Part shown: in pieces, positions 1 to 7,910 of the stretch
Numbering within the stretch: the stretch's first letter is position 1
Layout of the letters: every line of letters begins with the position of its first letter
Assembly (NCBI RefSeq): GCF_004349315.1
Contig: NZ_SMLH01000001.1
Coordinates: 558,001-622,000 of the forward strand
Length of the DNA stretch: 64,000 nt
Source: Flavobacterium ranwuense
GTDB lineage: Bacteria > Bacteroidota > Bacteroidia > Flavobacteriales > Flavobacteriaceae
Direction: 5' to 3'
Translations under genes and position numbers: made by a program
Notes under the pieces: generated by a model
The model's input: only the letters and a program-made list of their open reading frames with translations
What the model was told of the DNA's origin: nothing
The model's database searches: none

Positions 1-1036
1 TCATGTGTTGTACAAAAGCAAAGTCAGCTTTACTGCTTGGTGCTAACTTACCGTACTGGCTAAAGCGGTCATCACTTGTAAACAAAGGATTTGCGCTCCA
101 ATTAGCAGAGAAAGGAGGATTAGCAACAATAGCTTCAAATTGTTTGTCTAAATGTTGTGGGTGTTCCAAAGTGTTTTCCTGTTTAATGTCAAATTTGCGA
201 TAATGTACATCGTGCAAAATCATGTTCATTCTCGCCAAGTTATAAGTAGTACGGTTCATTTCCTGTCCGTAAAAGTTAGACACTTCACTTACTTCTTTGG
301 CAACACGTAATAACAATGAACCAGAGCCACAGGTAGGATCATAAACGGATTTTAGTTTGCTTTTGCCAGTGGTAACAATCTTAGCTAATATTTTACTGAC
401 TTCTTGTGGTGTATAGAATTCACCTGCTTTTTTACCTGCTCCACTGGCAAACTGTCCAATGAGGTATTCGTAGGCATCACCTAAGACATCGAGTTCTGTG
501 TTTTCGAGTTTAAAGTCAATTTGGTCTAAATGAAAAAGGACTTTTGAGATAATGTCATTTCTCGCTTCAGGTGTTTTTCCTAGTTTAGTACTATTCAAAT
601 CCATATCCTCGAAGAGATTGTCAAAATCATCTTCGCTCTCTGTACCCATCGTACTTTGTTGGATATTAATCAGGATTTTTTGCAGGTCTTCTATAATAAA
701 ACTGCTCACGCCTTCCACATCGCTATTTCCACGTTTGGCAATTTCGCTAAAGAGTTCATTGGGTTTCAGGAAGTATCCTAATTTGTCTAATGATTCTTCT
801 CTAATGGCTTCAATGTATTCCTTTCCTTCGGGAGTGGTATCATCAATAGTTCTGAATTTTAATCCGTCTTGTTCCAGAATAGAATTGGCGTAAAGCTCCA
901 TTTTCTCAGCGAGATACTTAAAGAAAATAAATCCTAATATGTAATCCCTGAATTCATCTGCATTCATTTTCCCACGAAGGGTATTGGCAATATTCCAAAG
1001 TTGTTGTTCTAACTGTTTTTTCTGGTCTTCTGACAT
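1..1036 (-). CDS. hsdM: Type I restriction-modification system methyltransferase subunit HsdM (N-terminal part, cut by window edge)
   Basis: Translating the minus strand from the ATG at 1034-1036 gives an open frame to the window edge, about 345 codons, against roughly 500 for a full HsdM. The first 150 or so residues match the HsdM N-terminal helical domain (start MSEDQKKQLEQQLWNIANTL). The AdoMet-binding motif DPTCGSGSLLL lies near residue 235 and the catalytic NPPF motif near residue 305. The family methylates adenine in a bipartite site as part of an M2S or R2M2S complex with HsdS and HsdR. Those partners are not in view and would be expected further left. The gene lies at the inner side of the element carried by the integrase at 8824-10029, so it is probably cargo. 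Family call is firm; specificity cannot be known without hsdS. Confidence 0.93.
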   Translation of the reverse strand, partial: MSEDQKKQLEQQLWNIANTLRGKMNADEFRDYILGFIFFKYLAEKMELYANSILEQDGLKFRTIDDTTPEGKEYIEAIREESLDKLGYFLKPNELFSEIAKRGNSDVEGVSSFIIEDLQKILINIQQSTMGTESEDDFDNLFEDMDLNSTKLGKTPEARNDIISKVLFHLDQIDFKLENTELDVLGDAYEYLIGQFASGAGKKAGEFYTPQEVSKILAKIVTTGKSKLKSVYDPTCGSGSLLLRVAKEVSEVSNFYGQEMNRTTYNLARMNMILHDVHYRKFDIKQENTLEHPQHLDKQFEAIVANPPFSANWSANPLFTSDDRFSQYGKLAPSSKADFAFVQHM

Positions 1037-1249
1037 TCTATGAGGCTCTATTATTTTATCCGCTAAAGTATTGAAAAATTAATTAGTACTATTGAGGAAA
1101 TCCGTATAAGAGTAGGATTTTTACAGATTTCTAAGCCATAAGTTGGTTTATCTTAGTTAGAGTGCAAATTCCAGTGATATTGACAATTTGGCTGTAAGGA
1201 TAAATTATTGAGAAGGTAGGAAAAGAATAGGTTGATTACTATTAAAATG

Positions 1250-1272
1250 AAAAAAGACGGCTTTCACCGTCT
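1250..1272 (-). terminator. Intrinsic terminator after the GIY-YIG gene
   Basis: On the minus strand a 6-bp stem (AGACGG / CCGTCT) with a 6-base loop is followed by a T run. It starts 8 bases beyond the stop codon of the GIY-YIG gene and separates it from hsdM. The rest of the gap to hsdM (1037-1249) is AT-rich and shows nothing else I can identify. Confidence 0.75.
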
Positions 1273-1280
1273 CTTCCTTA

Positions 1281-1937
1281 TTAATCTTGATATTTCCAAA
1301 GAAATCCTGAAGAACTCTTTCTTTCTCCTCTACAACAGCGTGAGATACAGGTTTTGGATAGTCCAGTAATCCTACTTGCTTCTGAAACAGAGCTATATTT
1401 AGCAATAATTACCCCATCTAAAGTAAATTGAGTGACTTGTTTCTTCCTGTTAACCGTAGCAGGTTTAAAGGTCTTGTTTAGGGAATAGGACCAATAACTT
1501 CCTTTCCAAAGAGTAGCGGTTGTACATGCGTTAGAAACCCTTCGTTTATCATAATTCAAGGTTGTTTCTATCTCCTTTAAGCTACTGAAGGAATTTATTA
1601 AAACACCCGCTTCATTGAACTGATAGATTATTTTTTTGAATCCTCCCCCAGAATCAGAATTGTATCCTTGTTCTTTACTATTGTATTGCAAGATGTATTG
1701 CCTTTCCTTTTCGGCAAGTTCATTTGTTGAGTTCGCAGAATCAATTTGCTCCCATTTAAATGCATCAGCTCCATATGTAGCGATTGCTTCTTGAAAATGA
1801 CCTCTTGTACCCTTATTTGCTTTTTGAATATGGTCTGCCTTACGCTCTTCTATTGACCTTGTCGTTACCCCTATGTAGGATTTTCCTGTTTCTTGATTAG
1901 TTACTTTGTAAACTATTTTCATCTTCTTTTGCATCAT
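1281..1937 (-). CDS. GIY-YIG endonuclease with two NUMOD1-type DNA-binding repeats
   Basis: Residues 8-82 form a GIY-YIG nuclease domain: IVY at 8-10, YIG at 21-23, an arginine at 27 or 32, His36 and the metal-binding glutamate at about 76 (LAEKERQYI), closed by GYNSDSGGG. Two similar repeats follow, at about 100-152 and 166-218, each with a short beta pair (YQFNEAGVLINSFSS; TQFTLDGVIIAKYSS) and a helix-turn-helix-like stretch ending in a W-Y or W-K motif. These look like NUMOD1 modules, which bind DNA in phage and intron homing endonucleases. The gene starts inside the 3' end of the RepA-like gene (41-base overlap), so the two are probably co-transcribed. It is likely a free-standing, selfish or site-specific nuclease of the element. 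ATG codons at 1937, 1934 and 1922 are all possible starts. The target is unknown. Confidence 0.82.
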   Translation of the reverse strand: MMQKKMKIVYKVTNQETGKSYIGVTTRSIEERKADHIQKANKGTRGHFQEAIATYGADAFKWEQIDSANSTNELAEKERQYILQYNSKEQGYNSDSGGGFKKIIYQFNEAGVLINSFSSLKEIETTLNYDKRRVSNACTTATLWKGSYWSYSLNKTFKPATVNRKKQVTQFTLDGVIIAKYSSVSEASRITGLSKTCISRCCRGERKSSSGFLWKYQD

Positions 1938-3009
1938 CCTTCTTCATTTTTAGTTGATATTTACCTTTTTCAGAACTTTCTATTTTGCCTTCGTTCCTCA
2001 ATTTCTCTAAAGATTTAAAAAGCGTGTCTCTGGCCATAGTTTTTGGGTCGTTCAGTACAAATGTTTTCATTAAATCGCCACTCCGTACAGTCTGACTACC
2101 CAGACTACTCTGACTTTGAATATAGTTAAATATTAAATCTTTGTTTGTCGAGTCTTCCCTGTAATCAATTTTAACTTTACTGTCGTATAAAACACTTTTT
2201 TCTATTTCACTTATATTTTCAATCCATCTATCCTTATCGATTTTGTAAACAGTAGCTACAGAACTATTAACTTCAACATATTTATTGAATAACATACAAG
2301 AGTATTTATCCTTACTATTAGGAATATTAGCAAAGCCTAGTGCGTACTCAAACTCTTGAAGAATTACTCTGCTTCCTGCAATGTTATCCTGTTCGATAGG
2401 TCTATCGTTTCCTTTAGTATTATGATGTATAAGAATTATGGTTTTTTTAGAGCTTACAACATACTCTCTGAATTTCTTTACAAACTTAACACACTCTTTA
2501 CTCGATTCAATTTGTCCTTGAAACAAGTGAGTAAGACTATCTATAATAACAATGTCTGCGTTAGATTCTTCAATGCAATCTCTAAGTGTTTTCCAATCTT
2601 CATCAGAGTCAACAGATTGAATAAATTCTTCTTCAGGTGTTAAATAATTTTCAGCAAACAATACCATTTCTTGAGAATTTAATCTAGATATCTGTTTTTT
2701 AAGTCTTGAAGACCTCATTCTTGGATTTTCCTCTAAGTTAACAAAGAGTATTTTTTTTGGTCCTCCTTTAATTTCTTTACCATAAAAGGAAGGTCTGCCT
2801 ATGGCGAGTGAAATAGCGAGATTCTCTGCGAAAGTTGTTTTTCCAGTTTTACTTACTCCAACTAAGAGTCCTTTTGAGCCTTCTACTATTCCGTTCCATA
2901 TTTCTGCCGGTTCTGGTTCATTTTTGAACTTCGTAATTAAATCGATTGCCCTAACTACTAATTTTGGCTTTACATTTAATGAATTACCATTTTCATTTTC
3001 CATTTTCAT
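1897..3009 (-). CDS. RepA-like hexameric-helicase/AAA_25 family ATPase
   Basis: This RecA-fold ATPase resembles plasmid RepA replicative helicases and AAA_25 proteins. Walker A is GVSKTGKT at residues 51-58. Walker B is DIVIIDS, followed by an IILIHH stretch and the GSRVI segment typical of RepA/DnaB-like ATPases. The region after about residue 290 has a short Ser/Gln-rich linker and a likely winged-helix end (TLFKSLEKLRNEGKIESS). The linker is encoded by three 9-bp repeats at 2088-2114 related to the four tandem repeats upstream of the gene at 3036-3071. The role inferred is element replication or maintenance. The family, however, also includes regulators, and no primase is seen. Met1 (3009) and Met3 are both possible starts. 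Confidence 0.75.
   Translation of the reverse strand: MKMENENGNSLNVKPKLVVRAIDLITKFKNEPEPAEIWNGIVEGSKGLLVGVSKTGKTTFAENLAISLAIGRPSFYGKEIKGGPKKILFVNLEENPRMRSSRLKKQISRLNSQEMVLFAENYLTPEEEFIQSVDSDEDWKTLRDCIEESNADIVIIDSLTHLFQGQIESSKECVKFVKKFREYVVSSKKTIILIHHNTKGNDRPIEQDNIAGSRVILQEFEYALGFANIPNSKDKYSCMLFNKYVEVNSSVATVYKIDKDRWIENISEIEKSVLYDSKVKIDYREDSTNKDLIFNYIQSQSSLGSQTVRSGDLMKTFVLNDPKTMARDTLFKSLEKLRNEGKIESSEKGKYQLKMKKDDAKEDENSLQSN
2088..2114 (+). repeat. Three 9-bp iteron-like repeats inside the RepA-like gene
   Basis: The units read CAGTCTGAC, TACCCAGAC and TACTCTGAC. They are the same family as the 9-bp units at 3036-3071. They keep the reading frame and encode a Ser/Gln/Gly-rich linker in the RepA-like protein. 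Confidence 0.7.
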
Positions 3010-3035
3010 TTTCCATTTTGAGTTATTAATTTATT

Positions 3036-3071
3036 TAGTCTGACTAGTCCGACTAGTCTGACTACTCTGAG
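3036..3071 (+). repeat. Four tandem 9-bp iteron-like repeats upstream of the RepA-like gene
   Basis: The units read TAGTCTGAC, TAGTCCGAC, TAGTCTGAC and TACTCTGAG, exactly abutting, 27 bases upstream of the RepA-like start. Together with an AT-rich stretch (about 3085-3145) and an inverted repeat at 3145-3182 they fill most of the 308-base gap between the two flanking genes. The arrangement resembles a plasmid-type origin or an autoregulatory site. The repeats are seen directly; the function is inferred. Confidence 0.75.
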
Positions 3072-3144
3072 TGGACATATAAAACTATCGTACTTACATG
3101 TCGTTTTTATTAATTTAGCTATCTCATCTTTTTTATCATTTTAG

Positions 3145-3182
3145 TTTGTAAATCCTACTTTTCTTTCAGTAGCGTTTACAAA
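3145..3182. repeat. 15-bp imperfect inverted repeat near the iteron-like array
   Basis: The arms 3145-3159 and 3168-3182 match at 13 of 15 positions around an 8-base loop (TTTGTAAATCCTACT against AGTAGCGTTTACAAA). There is no T run after it in either direction, so it is not an obvious terminator. It could be an origin structure or a regulator site. Confidence 0.5.
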
Positions 3183-3317
3183 GATTCAAATAAATAAGAG
3201 GTTAAAATGGGGGTGTAGTATAGGTGCAGTATAAAATTGGCGCTAATATGAGGTATATGGGAAAGGAAAAGAAAGAGAATAATTTAAATATTTTGTTTGC
3301 GCAGTATAAGCAATATT

Positions 3318-4163
3318 TTATTGTCTGGATTTCTCAGTTTGAAGATGCTTTGTGAAGTATTTGTTCACAATTAAAGAATTCATTTTAACCTTAGTTGCTT
3401 CAGTTACTTTATAAGTCCTTAAATCTTTAGAATTAATTTTTTCAATTGACCTCTCCTTGATTTTTAAGAAACACTTGACAGCGATACGCCATTTTTGATC
3501 TCCGTTATCTTCAAATTCAAATTCAGAAGTGTTAATTATCTGTATAAAGTACTTGAGCTCACTTGTGGTGCCAATCCATTGAATTAACTTTTCAATAGGT
3601 TTGTTTTGAAAAACATACTCAAAATCTAGTAATTCTGTTTGCTCGTCAATTAGTTTTTCTTTTTTCAACACATTAAAAACAGTACGTATTCTATTATACT
3701 TTGTACCGTCTTTGTACTTGAACGAATTGTTTTTTGTGTTTTTGTTTTTGAAATTTAAATAATCATCGTTTAATTTTTCAATGGCAGTGTTTAATTCTAC
3801 GATGTATTGCTTGAATTCAGGGTCTTTAAAGAAGTCTTTGAGTACTTCTTTAAGTCTTAAGATAAAGTGTTGACAAATGTTGTTTCTTTCTAATTCCGTT
3901 AGCTTTTCAAACTCATTAATAACTAGTTTCGTTTTTGACTTAAACTTTTGTAGCTTAAAGCCATTAAAAGTTATGGTCTCAGTATGAGTTATAGTGTCTG
4001 AGGAAGTTTTTAGTGCTGTAGTAAATGAAAAATCAACTAATTTTTCAAAACCACCATCGCACTCCCTGTTATTTAAATTGCAATACTCCTCATAGAATTC
4101 TTTTACTAAATAATCCGGCTTTTTAAATTCCTTAAGATCGTCGATTAATTTATCAAGTTGCAT
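3318..4163 (-). CDS. Hypothetical protein of the mobile element
   Basis: A 281-residue, Lys/Glu-rich soluble protein with no signal peptide or membrane segment. Residues 1-150 are mostly helical. Residues 155-250 contain a LIQWIGTTSELKYFI stretch that resembles the C-terminal IxWxGTxxEL motif found in RteC-like and other proteins of Bacteroidota conjugative elements. That similarity is judged by eye and is weak. It lies between the RepA-like gene and a small hypothetical gene, all on the minus strand. It could be a regulator or accessory replication protein. I do not recognise a specific function. Confidence 0.6.
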   Translation of the reverse strand: MQLDKLIDDLKEFKKPDYLVKEFYEEYCNLNNRECDGGFEKLVDFSFTTALKTSSDTITHTETITFNGFKLQKFKSKTKLVINEFEKLTELERNNICQHFILRLKEVLKDFFKDPEFKQYIVELNTAIEKLNDDYLNFKNKNTKNNSFKYKDGTKYNRIRTVFNVLKKEKLIDEQTELLDFEYVFQNKPIEKLIQWIGTTSELKYFIQIINTSEFEFEDNGDQKWRIAVKCFLKIKERSIEKINSKDLRTYKVTEATKVKMNSLIVNKYFTKHLQTEKSRQ

Positions 4164-4219
4164 GGTGCTTGTAGCATTAAAGTTTTAGTCCTACAATATT
4201 AATCGTTTTTTAATGAGAT

Positions 4220-4244
4220 AAAAAATGGAGAGAAGAATCTCTCC
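4220..4244 (-). terminator. Intrinsic terminator after the 87-residue gene
   Basis: On the minus strand a perfect 7-bp stem (GGAGAGA / TCTCTCC) with a 4-base loop is followed by ATTTTTT. It lies between the gene at 4353-4616 and the gene at 3318-4163, suggesting that the latter has its own promoter. Confidence 0.75.
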
Positions 4245-4352
4245 GTTTTCAATTTGTACAAAAACCTTTTTTAAGTGGTTCTTTGATAAAGGAGAAACCG
4301 TCTCAAAAGATTGGGTATTCAAAATTCAGCATAACTCCTTGTTTTATAATAG

Positions 4353-4616
4353 TTACTCTATAGATTCCTCAATAAGGATTTCAAAAGAGTGGTAATGGTA
4401 AGCATTCCCGTTTATTATGAAAATTGTTTTTAATTCTGTTGTTACTTTAACCTCGCTAACCCAAACTAATTGCCCTTTCCTTAGCAGTCCAACGTTGGAT
4501 AAGACCTTGACTCTGAAAGGGCAAAAAAGTAATTTGAGCACATTGTAATAAGTAATTACATAAAGTTCAGTAGGCGAGCTGTATTGTAGCACATCTGCTA
4601 ATTCATGGTCTTCCAT
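4353..4616 (-). CDS. Small hypothetical protein
   Basis: An 87-residue protein with predicted beta strands (LVWVSEVKVTTELKTIFIING) and no signal peptide. It sits 57 bases downstream of the DUF3871 gene on the same strand and is followed by a good intrinsic terminator at 4220-4244, which supports a real transcript. Similar small basic or beta-rich proteins accompany DUF3871 genes in Bacteroidota elements. No function can be assigned. Confidence 0.5.
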   Translation of the reverse strand: MEDHELADVLQYSSPTELYVITYYNVLKLLFCPFRVKVLSNVGLLRKGQLVWVSEVKVTTELKTIFIINGNAYHYHSFEILIEESIE

Positions 4617-4673
4617 AATTTCTTCTTTCTCTACTTCCCGTAAAGTGTTCTTTACCTAACAAAAGAGCTATGA

Positions 4674-5657
4674 TTAATAATGTAGGAACCAATTGGGAAT
4701 GTTGTTTTGGATCGATTTACCTAGGTCATTGATTAGTTCGTATGCGTTGACATTACGTTCTAGGTTATTATCGATGTAAGAGGATTTGTTGGCTTCTGTA
4801 AATAAGTTGTACAGATTCCAGAAACTTATCGAACCATCTGGACTTCTTGAGAAGTTTGGACACTGGTAATAGTCTTTCACAATATTGTTTATCTGACTGT
4901 CATTCAATGAAATTGGGAAGATTGACTTCTGTGTGTGCTTGTCTAAGTGCGTAAACATTCTGAATTTTCCAATTAGATGCGCAAATTGCGTTTCAGACAA
5001 CTTGTATTCAATCATTCGCTCCATCATTTTTAGATGATTGTCTCTCTTGTAATTAGAGAAAAGTTCAATCATTTTATCTTCTAACTCATGTATAGAAGAG
5101 ATCCTTATTTCATTGGAAAAGCCATCAGTACTAATGCACAGGTTGGTACACACCTTATTTTTGAAACCAATAAAGACTTTGAATTTTTCCATCGATTTCT
5201 TGCTATATAGGTTCTCCTGATTATACGCTCGGACTCCGCCAATGCTCAATGTAAGCTCATTTCCATTAACAATTTGCTTTGTCGAGGGTAAGTCTATAAT
5301 GAAGGCACATCGTTCGTAATAAATGGTTTTTTCGTGTTCTTCAAGGTCTTTGGCAGGTTTTCCAATTGCTGATGGAATTCTTCCTTTTACTACGTGGCTT
5401 ACTCTAATATTAGGTGTTTTCTGAAGTACCCCAGGCAGTAATTTTTGAATTATTTGTTGGCATTTATCTACAAACTGAAAATGGCTAATTGTTGACTCGT
5501 TATCCTTTGAGAATACAGGGATTATACAATCTTTTTCCAGATGCTCTAAGCTCACTATTTCAGTATTGGCTTCAATAAAACTACTTGATGGTTTGTTTAT
5601 TATCTCGTTCTTATCTACTAGATGCTCGTTGATGCTACTATTAAGTACTAATTCCAT
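4674..5657 (-). CDS. DUF3871 family protein
   Basis: The protein shows the N-terminal signature I associate with DUF3871, a family found mainly in Bacteroidota mobile elements: SFIEANTEIVSLEHL, then DCIIPVFSKDNESTISHFQF. It has about 327 residues, no signal peptide and no membrane segment. An ATG at 5657 is chosen because the longer frame begins with TTG. The start overlaps the end of the RecA-like ATPase gene by 17 bases, which implies translational coupling. Because the neighbours are a RecA-like ATPase and a possible single-strand DNA-binding protein, a role in element DNA metabolism is plausible. The family has no characterised function that I know of. Confidence 0.8.
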   Translation of the reverse strand: MELVLNSSINEHLVDKNEIINKPSSSFIEANTEIVSLEHLEKDCIIPVFSKDNESTISHFQFVDKCQQIIQKLLPGVLQKTPNIRVSHVVKGRIPSAIGKPAKDLEEHEKTIYYERCAFIIDLPSTKQIVNGNELTLSIGGVRAYNQENLYSKKSMEKFKVFIGFKNKVCTNLCISTDGFSNEIRISSIHELEDKMIELFSNYKRDNHLKMMERMIEYKLSETQFAHLIGKFRMFTHLDKHTQKSIFPISLNDSQINNIVKDYYQCPNFSRSPDGSISFWNLYNLFTEANKSSYIDNNLERNVNAYELINDLGKSIQNNIPNWFLHY

Positions 5658-6531
5658 GGTTCTTTTCAATTAATGGTTTTACAATTTCTTTTTCGTCGAC
5701 TAGGTGACTAGCGATGTTTTCTATCTGGTTTTTTCTATTCATAATGGCATTGTGAATCTGCTTTTGAAGCGAAGGATATTTTGAATACACATGCTTCAAT
5801 CCCTCAAGATTCTCACAAACATTGATTTCAGACATCGCTATTTCAACTGAAATCCCCAGATTACACCATTCAATAAGCTTCTTTCCGGTGGATGAATTAA
5901 TTACGAATTCAGGTTTTCCAGAAAATAACCCAGTTCTATCTTTAGAAGCGGTAACAAGATGATTATCATTTATAAGCTCAAAATTGACTGTCAGCTCATA
6001 TTCGAAGCCGTCTCTTGTGATTTCCTTCGTACCTAGCTTCATTACTTTAGTCTTACCGTTGCCGTCTTTATCAAGGCTGTAATCCGTTTTTCGTCGTACA
6101 GTAGTAATCACATGGCAGTTTGAATTAAGAATTTTATCGATAAAGGCTTGATGACGCGGAGTTATTTTAGCCCAATCTTGGAATCTTCCTCCAAGTTGTT
6201 CATGTAGTTCCAAGCAACCTCCTTTTCCAGACCATTCGTGTGTAATGCTGTCAATTATAACTACTTCAATTTCTTCTTTTTCACAAACCTCAATGGCTTG
6301 AATATAACGCTCTGGAGCGTATGGCTCATTCAACGACAATACGTTAAAATCGCCTAAGTGGGAGTAGAGACTGGCACTGTTATTTTCAGTGTCAATTATG
6401 GCTATTTTAGTCCAATCGTTAGTGATTCCGTAAGCTAATAGTAAGGCTGAATAAGATTTACCAAAGCCACTTGCTCCGCTTAAACCCAGTCTTAATTTCA
6501 CTTGGTTTCTTTGTGCTTTTTGTAATTTCAT
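5641..6531 (-). CDS. RecA-like P-loop ATPase (AAA_24 / phage nucleotide-binding, Sak4-like)
   Basis: A single-domain RecA-fold ATPase with Walker A GASGFGKS at residues 19-26, an acidic IIDTENNSAS segment after strand 2 and Walker B EVVIIDSITH. A sensor-like ITTVRRKTDY follows, and a beta-rich tail ends near FSGKPEFVI. This layout matches phage AAA_24 proteins, the group that includes Sak4-type annealing recombinases working with a phage SSB. Residues beyond about 225 form a helical extension. It is coupled to the DUF3871 gene (17-base overlap) and lies downstream of a small possibly OB-fold protein at 6641-6985. The role inferred is strand annealing or repair during element replication. Confidence 0.78.
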   Translation of the reverse strand: MKLQKAQRNQVKLRLGLSGASGFGKSYSALLLAYGITNDWTKIAIIDTENNSASLYSHLGDFNVLSLNEPYAPERYIQAIEVCEKEEIEVVIIDSITHEWSGKGGCLELHEQLGGRFQDWAKITPRHQAFIDKILNSNCHVITTVRRKTDYSLDKDGNGKTKVMKLGTKEITRDGFEYELTVNFELINDNHLVTASKDRTGLFSGKPEFVINSSTGKKLIEWCNLGISVEIAMSEINVCENLEGLKHVYSKYPSLQKQIHNAIMNRKNQIENIASHLVDEKEIVKPLIEKNHGIST

Positions 6532-6588
6532 ACTGATGTTATTTGATGTTGTTATTGGTCGTTATTCGACATAATAAATTATTGTTAT

Positions 6589-6617
6589 AAAAAAAAAGGA
6601 ACCCCTTTTGGAGTCCC
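6589..6617 (-). terminator. Intrinsic terminator after the 114-residue gene
   Basis: On the minus strand an 8-bp stem with two G-T pairs (GGGACTCC / GGGGTTCC) and a 4-base loop is followed by nine T residues. It separates the small protein gene at 6641 from the ATPase-DUF3871 pair. Confidence 0.75.
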
Positions 6618-6640
6618 TTAATTACTTATAGTTAGGTGTT

Positions 6641-6985
6641 TTAGTACACCATTTCATTTTTCAGCACGTTGCTTTCTACGATACTTTCTTCTTCTGAAAG
6701 GTATTCGTAACGGTGCGACATTTTGATGATTTCGCCCGTTTCCCGAATGGTAAATTCATAAGGGTCTACTGTTACCTTTTTTATAGTTCCGGGCATTTGA
6801 GTTCCTAGTAGTGCCTTACAGGTTGGCTCAGTAAACGTACACGGTACTTTAGTTGTTCGCGCTGTAAAGTACGTCTTTCCGGTTTCTTTACTTTTGACAG
6901 ATTCGATTCCTCCTTGTACTTCAAGAGCATAGAAGCTTTCCCCATTCTCTCTTTGATATTTTTTGTAATCTACAATTGTAACCAT
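6641..6985 (-). CDS. Small conserved mobile-element protein, possibly OB-fold/ssDNA-binding
   Basis: About 114 residues if the ATG at 6985 is used. An upstream ATG at 7012 would add nine residues, but the shorter start follows an A-rich leader usual in this group and begins MVTIVDYKKYQRENGESFYAL. The protein is strand-rich, with blocks ALEVQGGIE, YFTARTTKVPCTF and GTIKKVTVDPYEFTI, which suggests a small beta-barrel. Its position directly upstream of a Sak-like RecA-fold ATPase matches phage modules that pair the recombinase with an SSB. The SSB idea is an inference from context and pattern only. Confidence 0.6.
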   Translation of the reverse strand: MVTIVDYKKYQRENGESFYALEVQGGIESVKSKETGKTYFTARTTKVPCTFTEPTCKALLGTQMPGTIKKVTVDPYEFTIRETGEIIKMSHRYEYLSEEESIVESNVLKNEMVY

Positions 6986-7096
6986 AGTTTTTATAATTTT
7001 AAGATTAAACATTGACGGGCATATCCCAAATTATAAAATGAGTAGGGGGTAAAGTGTGGTTTAGTAAGTGTGTGACTTTAAAAAAAAATTAAATTT

Positions 7097-7891
7097 TTAA
7101 AAATTGCTATTATAAATACTATCTTTTTTTAACTTTTCCTTTTCAAGTTCTATGCGTTCAATATTTCGTCTCGTTGCCTCTTTTTTTTGTCTCACGTTCT
7201 CTCTTTTATCTGCGAGTTTACCGTCTTTGATTCTTTTTTGTTGATCTGAAAGTTCTTGGTAATGAATCGTTGTTTGAATGAACTCATTAGAATGGTCACA
7301 AAGTACATTACAAGGGACACTAACTTCACTTGAATGAACTAACTTGTAAAGATTATTAGATTCAGTCAATTCAATTACTATTCCGTCTTTTATCCAAGTT
7401 GCTCCATGATCCTTTACACTATTAAACTGTTCTTCTTTATCTTCATATTCACAAATTGGGCTTCCATATCTTCCTTGTAGAATTTTGTAATAGACTTCAT
7501 AATAGTATTTAGGATTGTACAAATTGGAATTTTTATTGAATTCCAATACATATTGAAGGTGCATTATTTTTAATTGATTGTTTTCTACAACATGAGTAAT
7601 TTTAAACTTACAGCCTTTTTCTAGATTTAGGTAAAGGGTGTCTTTGTAGATTTTCATTATCCCCTGTTTAATGTTTTTTTTTGTAACGCTATCAAATTCA
7701 GCTTCTGTCATATTTAAATGATAATTCATAAAAAGTATTTGATTCTTCTTTGGGGTAGATTTGCTCTTTAAAGTTATTTCAGTAATTTCATCATAATAAT
7801 CTACAAAGGAGGCTAGGGTTTTTTTTTCATTTTCATTTTGTTTGCAGCATGTTAGAGTTATTATCAGGAAAAATAAGATTATGTTTTTCAT
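7097..7891 (-). CDS. Putative lipoprotein of unknown function
   Basis: A short signal peptide ends in a lipobox (LTCC at about residues 13-16), so the 264-residue product should be lipid-anchored and face the periplasm or surface. The middle is mixed alpha/beta (FKITHVVENNQLKIMHLQYVLEF; YYEVYYKILQGRYGSP). The last 50 residues are highly charged and likely coiled-coil (KRENVRQKKEATRRNIERIE). It lies 19 bases downstream of a 106-residue gene and the two probably form a transcript. It is element cargo of unknown role; an immunity or exclusion lipoprotein is one possibility but nothing in the sequence proves it. Confidence 0.65.
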   Translation of the reverse strand: MKNIILFFLIITLTCCKQNENEKKTLASFVDYYDEITEITLKSKSTPKKNQILFMNYHLNMTEAEFDSVTKKNIKQGIMKIYKDTLYLNLEKGCKFKITHVVENNQLKIMHLQYVLEFNKNSNLYNPKYYYEVYYKILQGRYGSPICEYEDKEEQFNSVKDHGATWIKDGIVIELTESNNLYKLVHSSEVSVPCNVLCDHSNEFIQTTIHYQELSDQQKRIKDGKLADKRENVRQKKEATRRNIERIELEKEKLKKDSIYNSNF

Positions 7892-7910
7892 TTTGATGTG
7901 GTTTAAAATT

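Noticed and set aside
552..893. 113-residue plus-strand open frame
   Set aside because: It lies antisense within hsdM, whose reading frame has clear family motifs.
2356..2643. 95-residue plus-strand open frame
   Set aside because: Antisense to the RepA-like ATPase gene, with no domain of its own.
3036..3071. Possible CRISPR array
   Set aside because: Units are 9 bp, directly abutting and without spacers.
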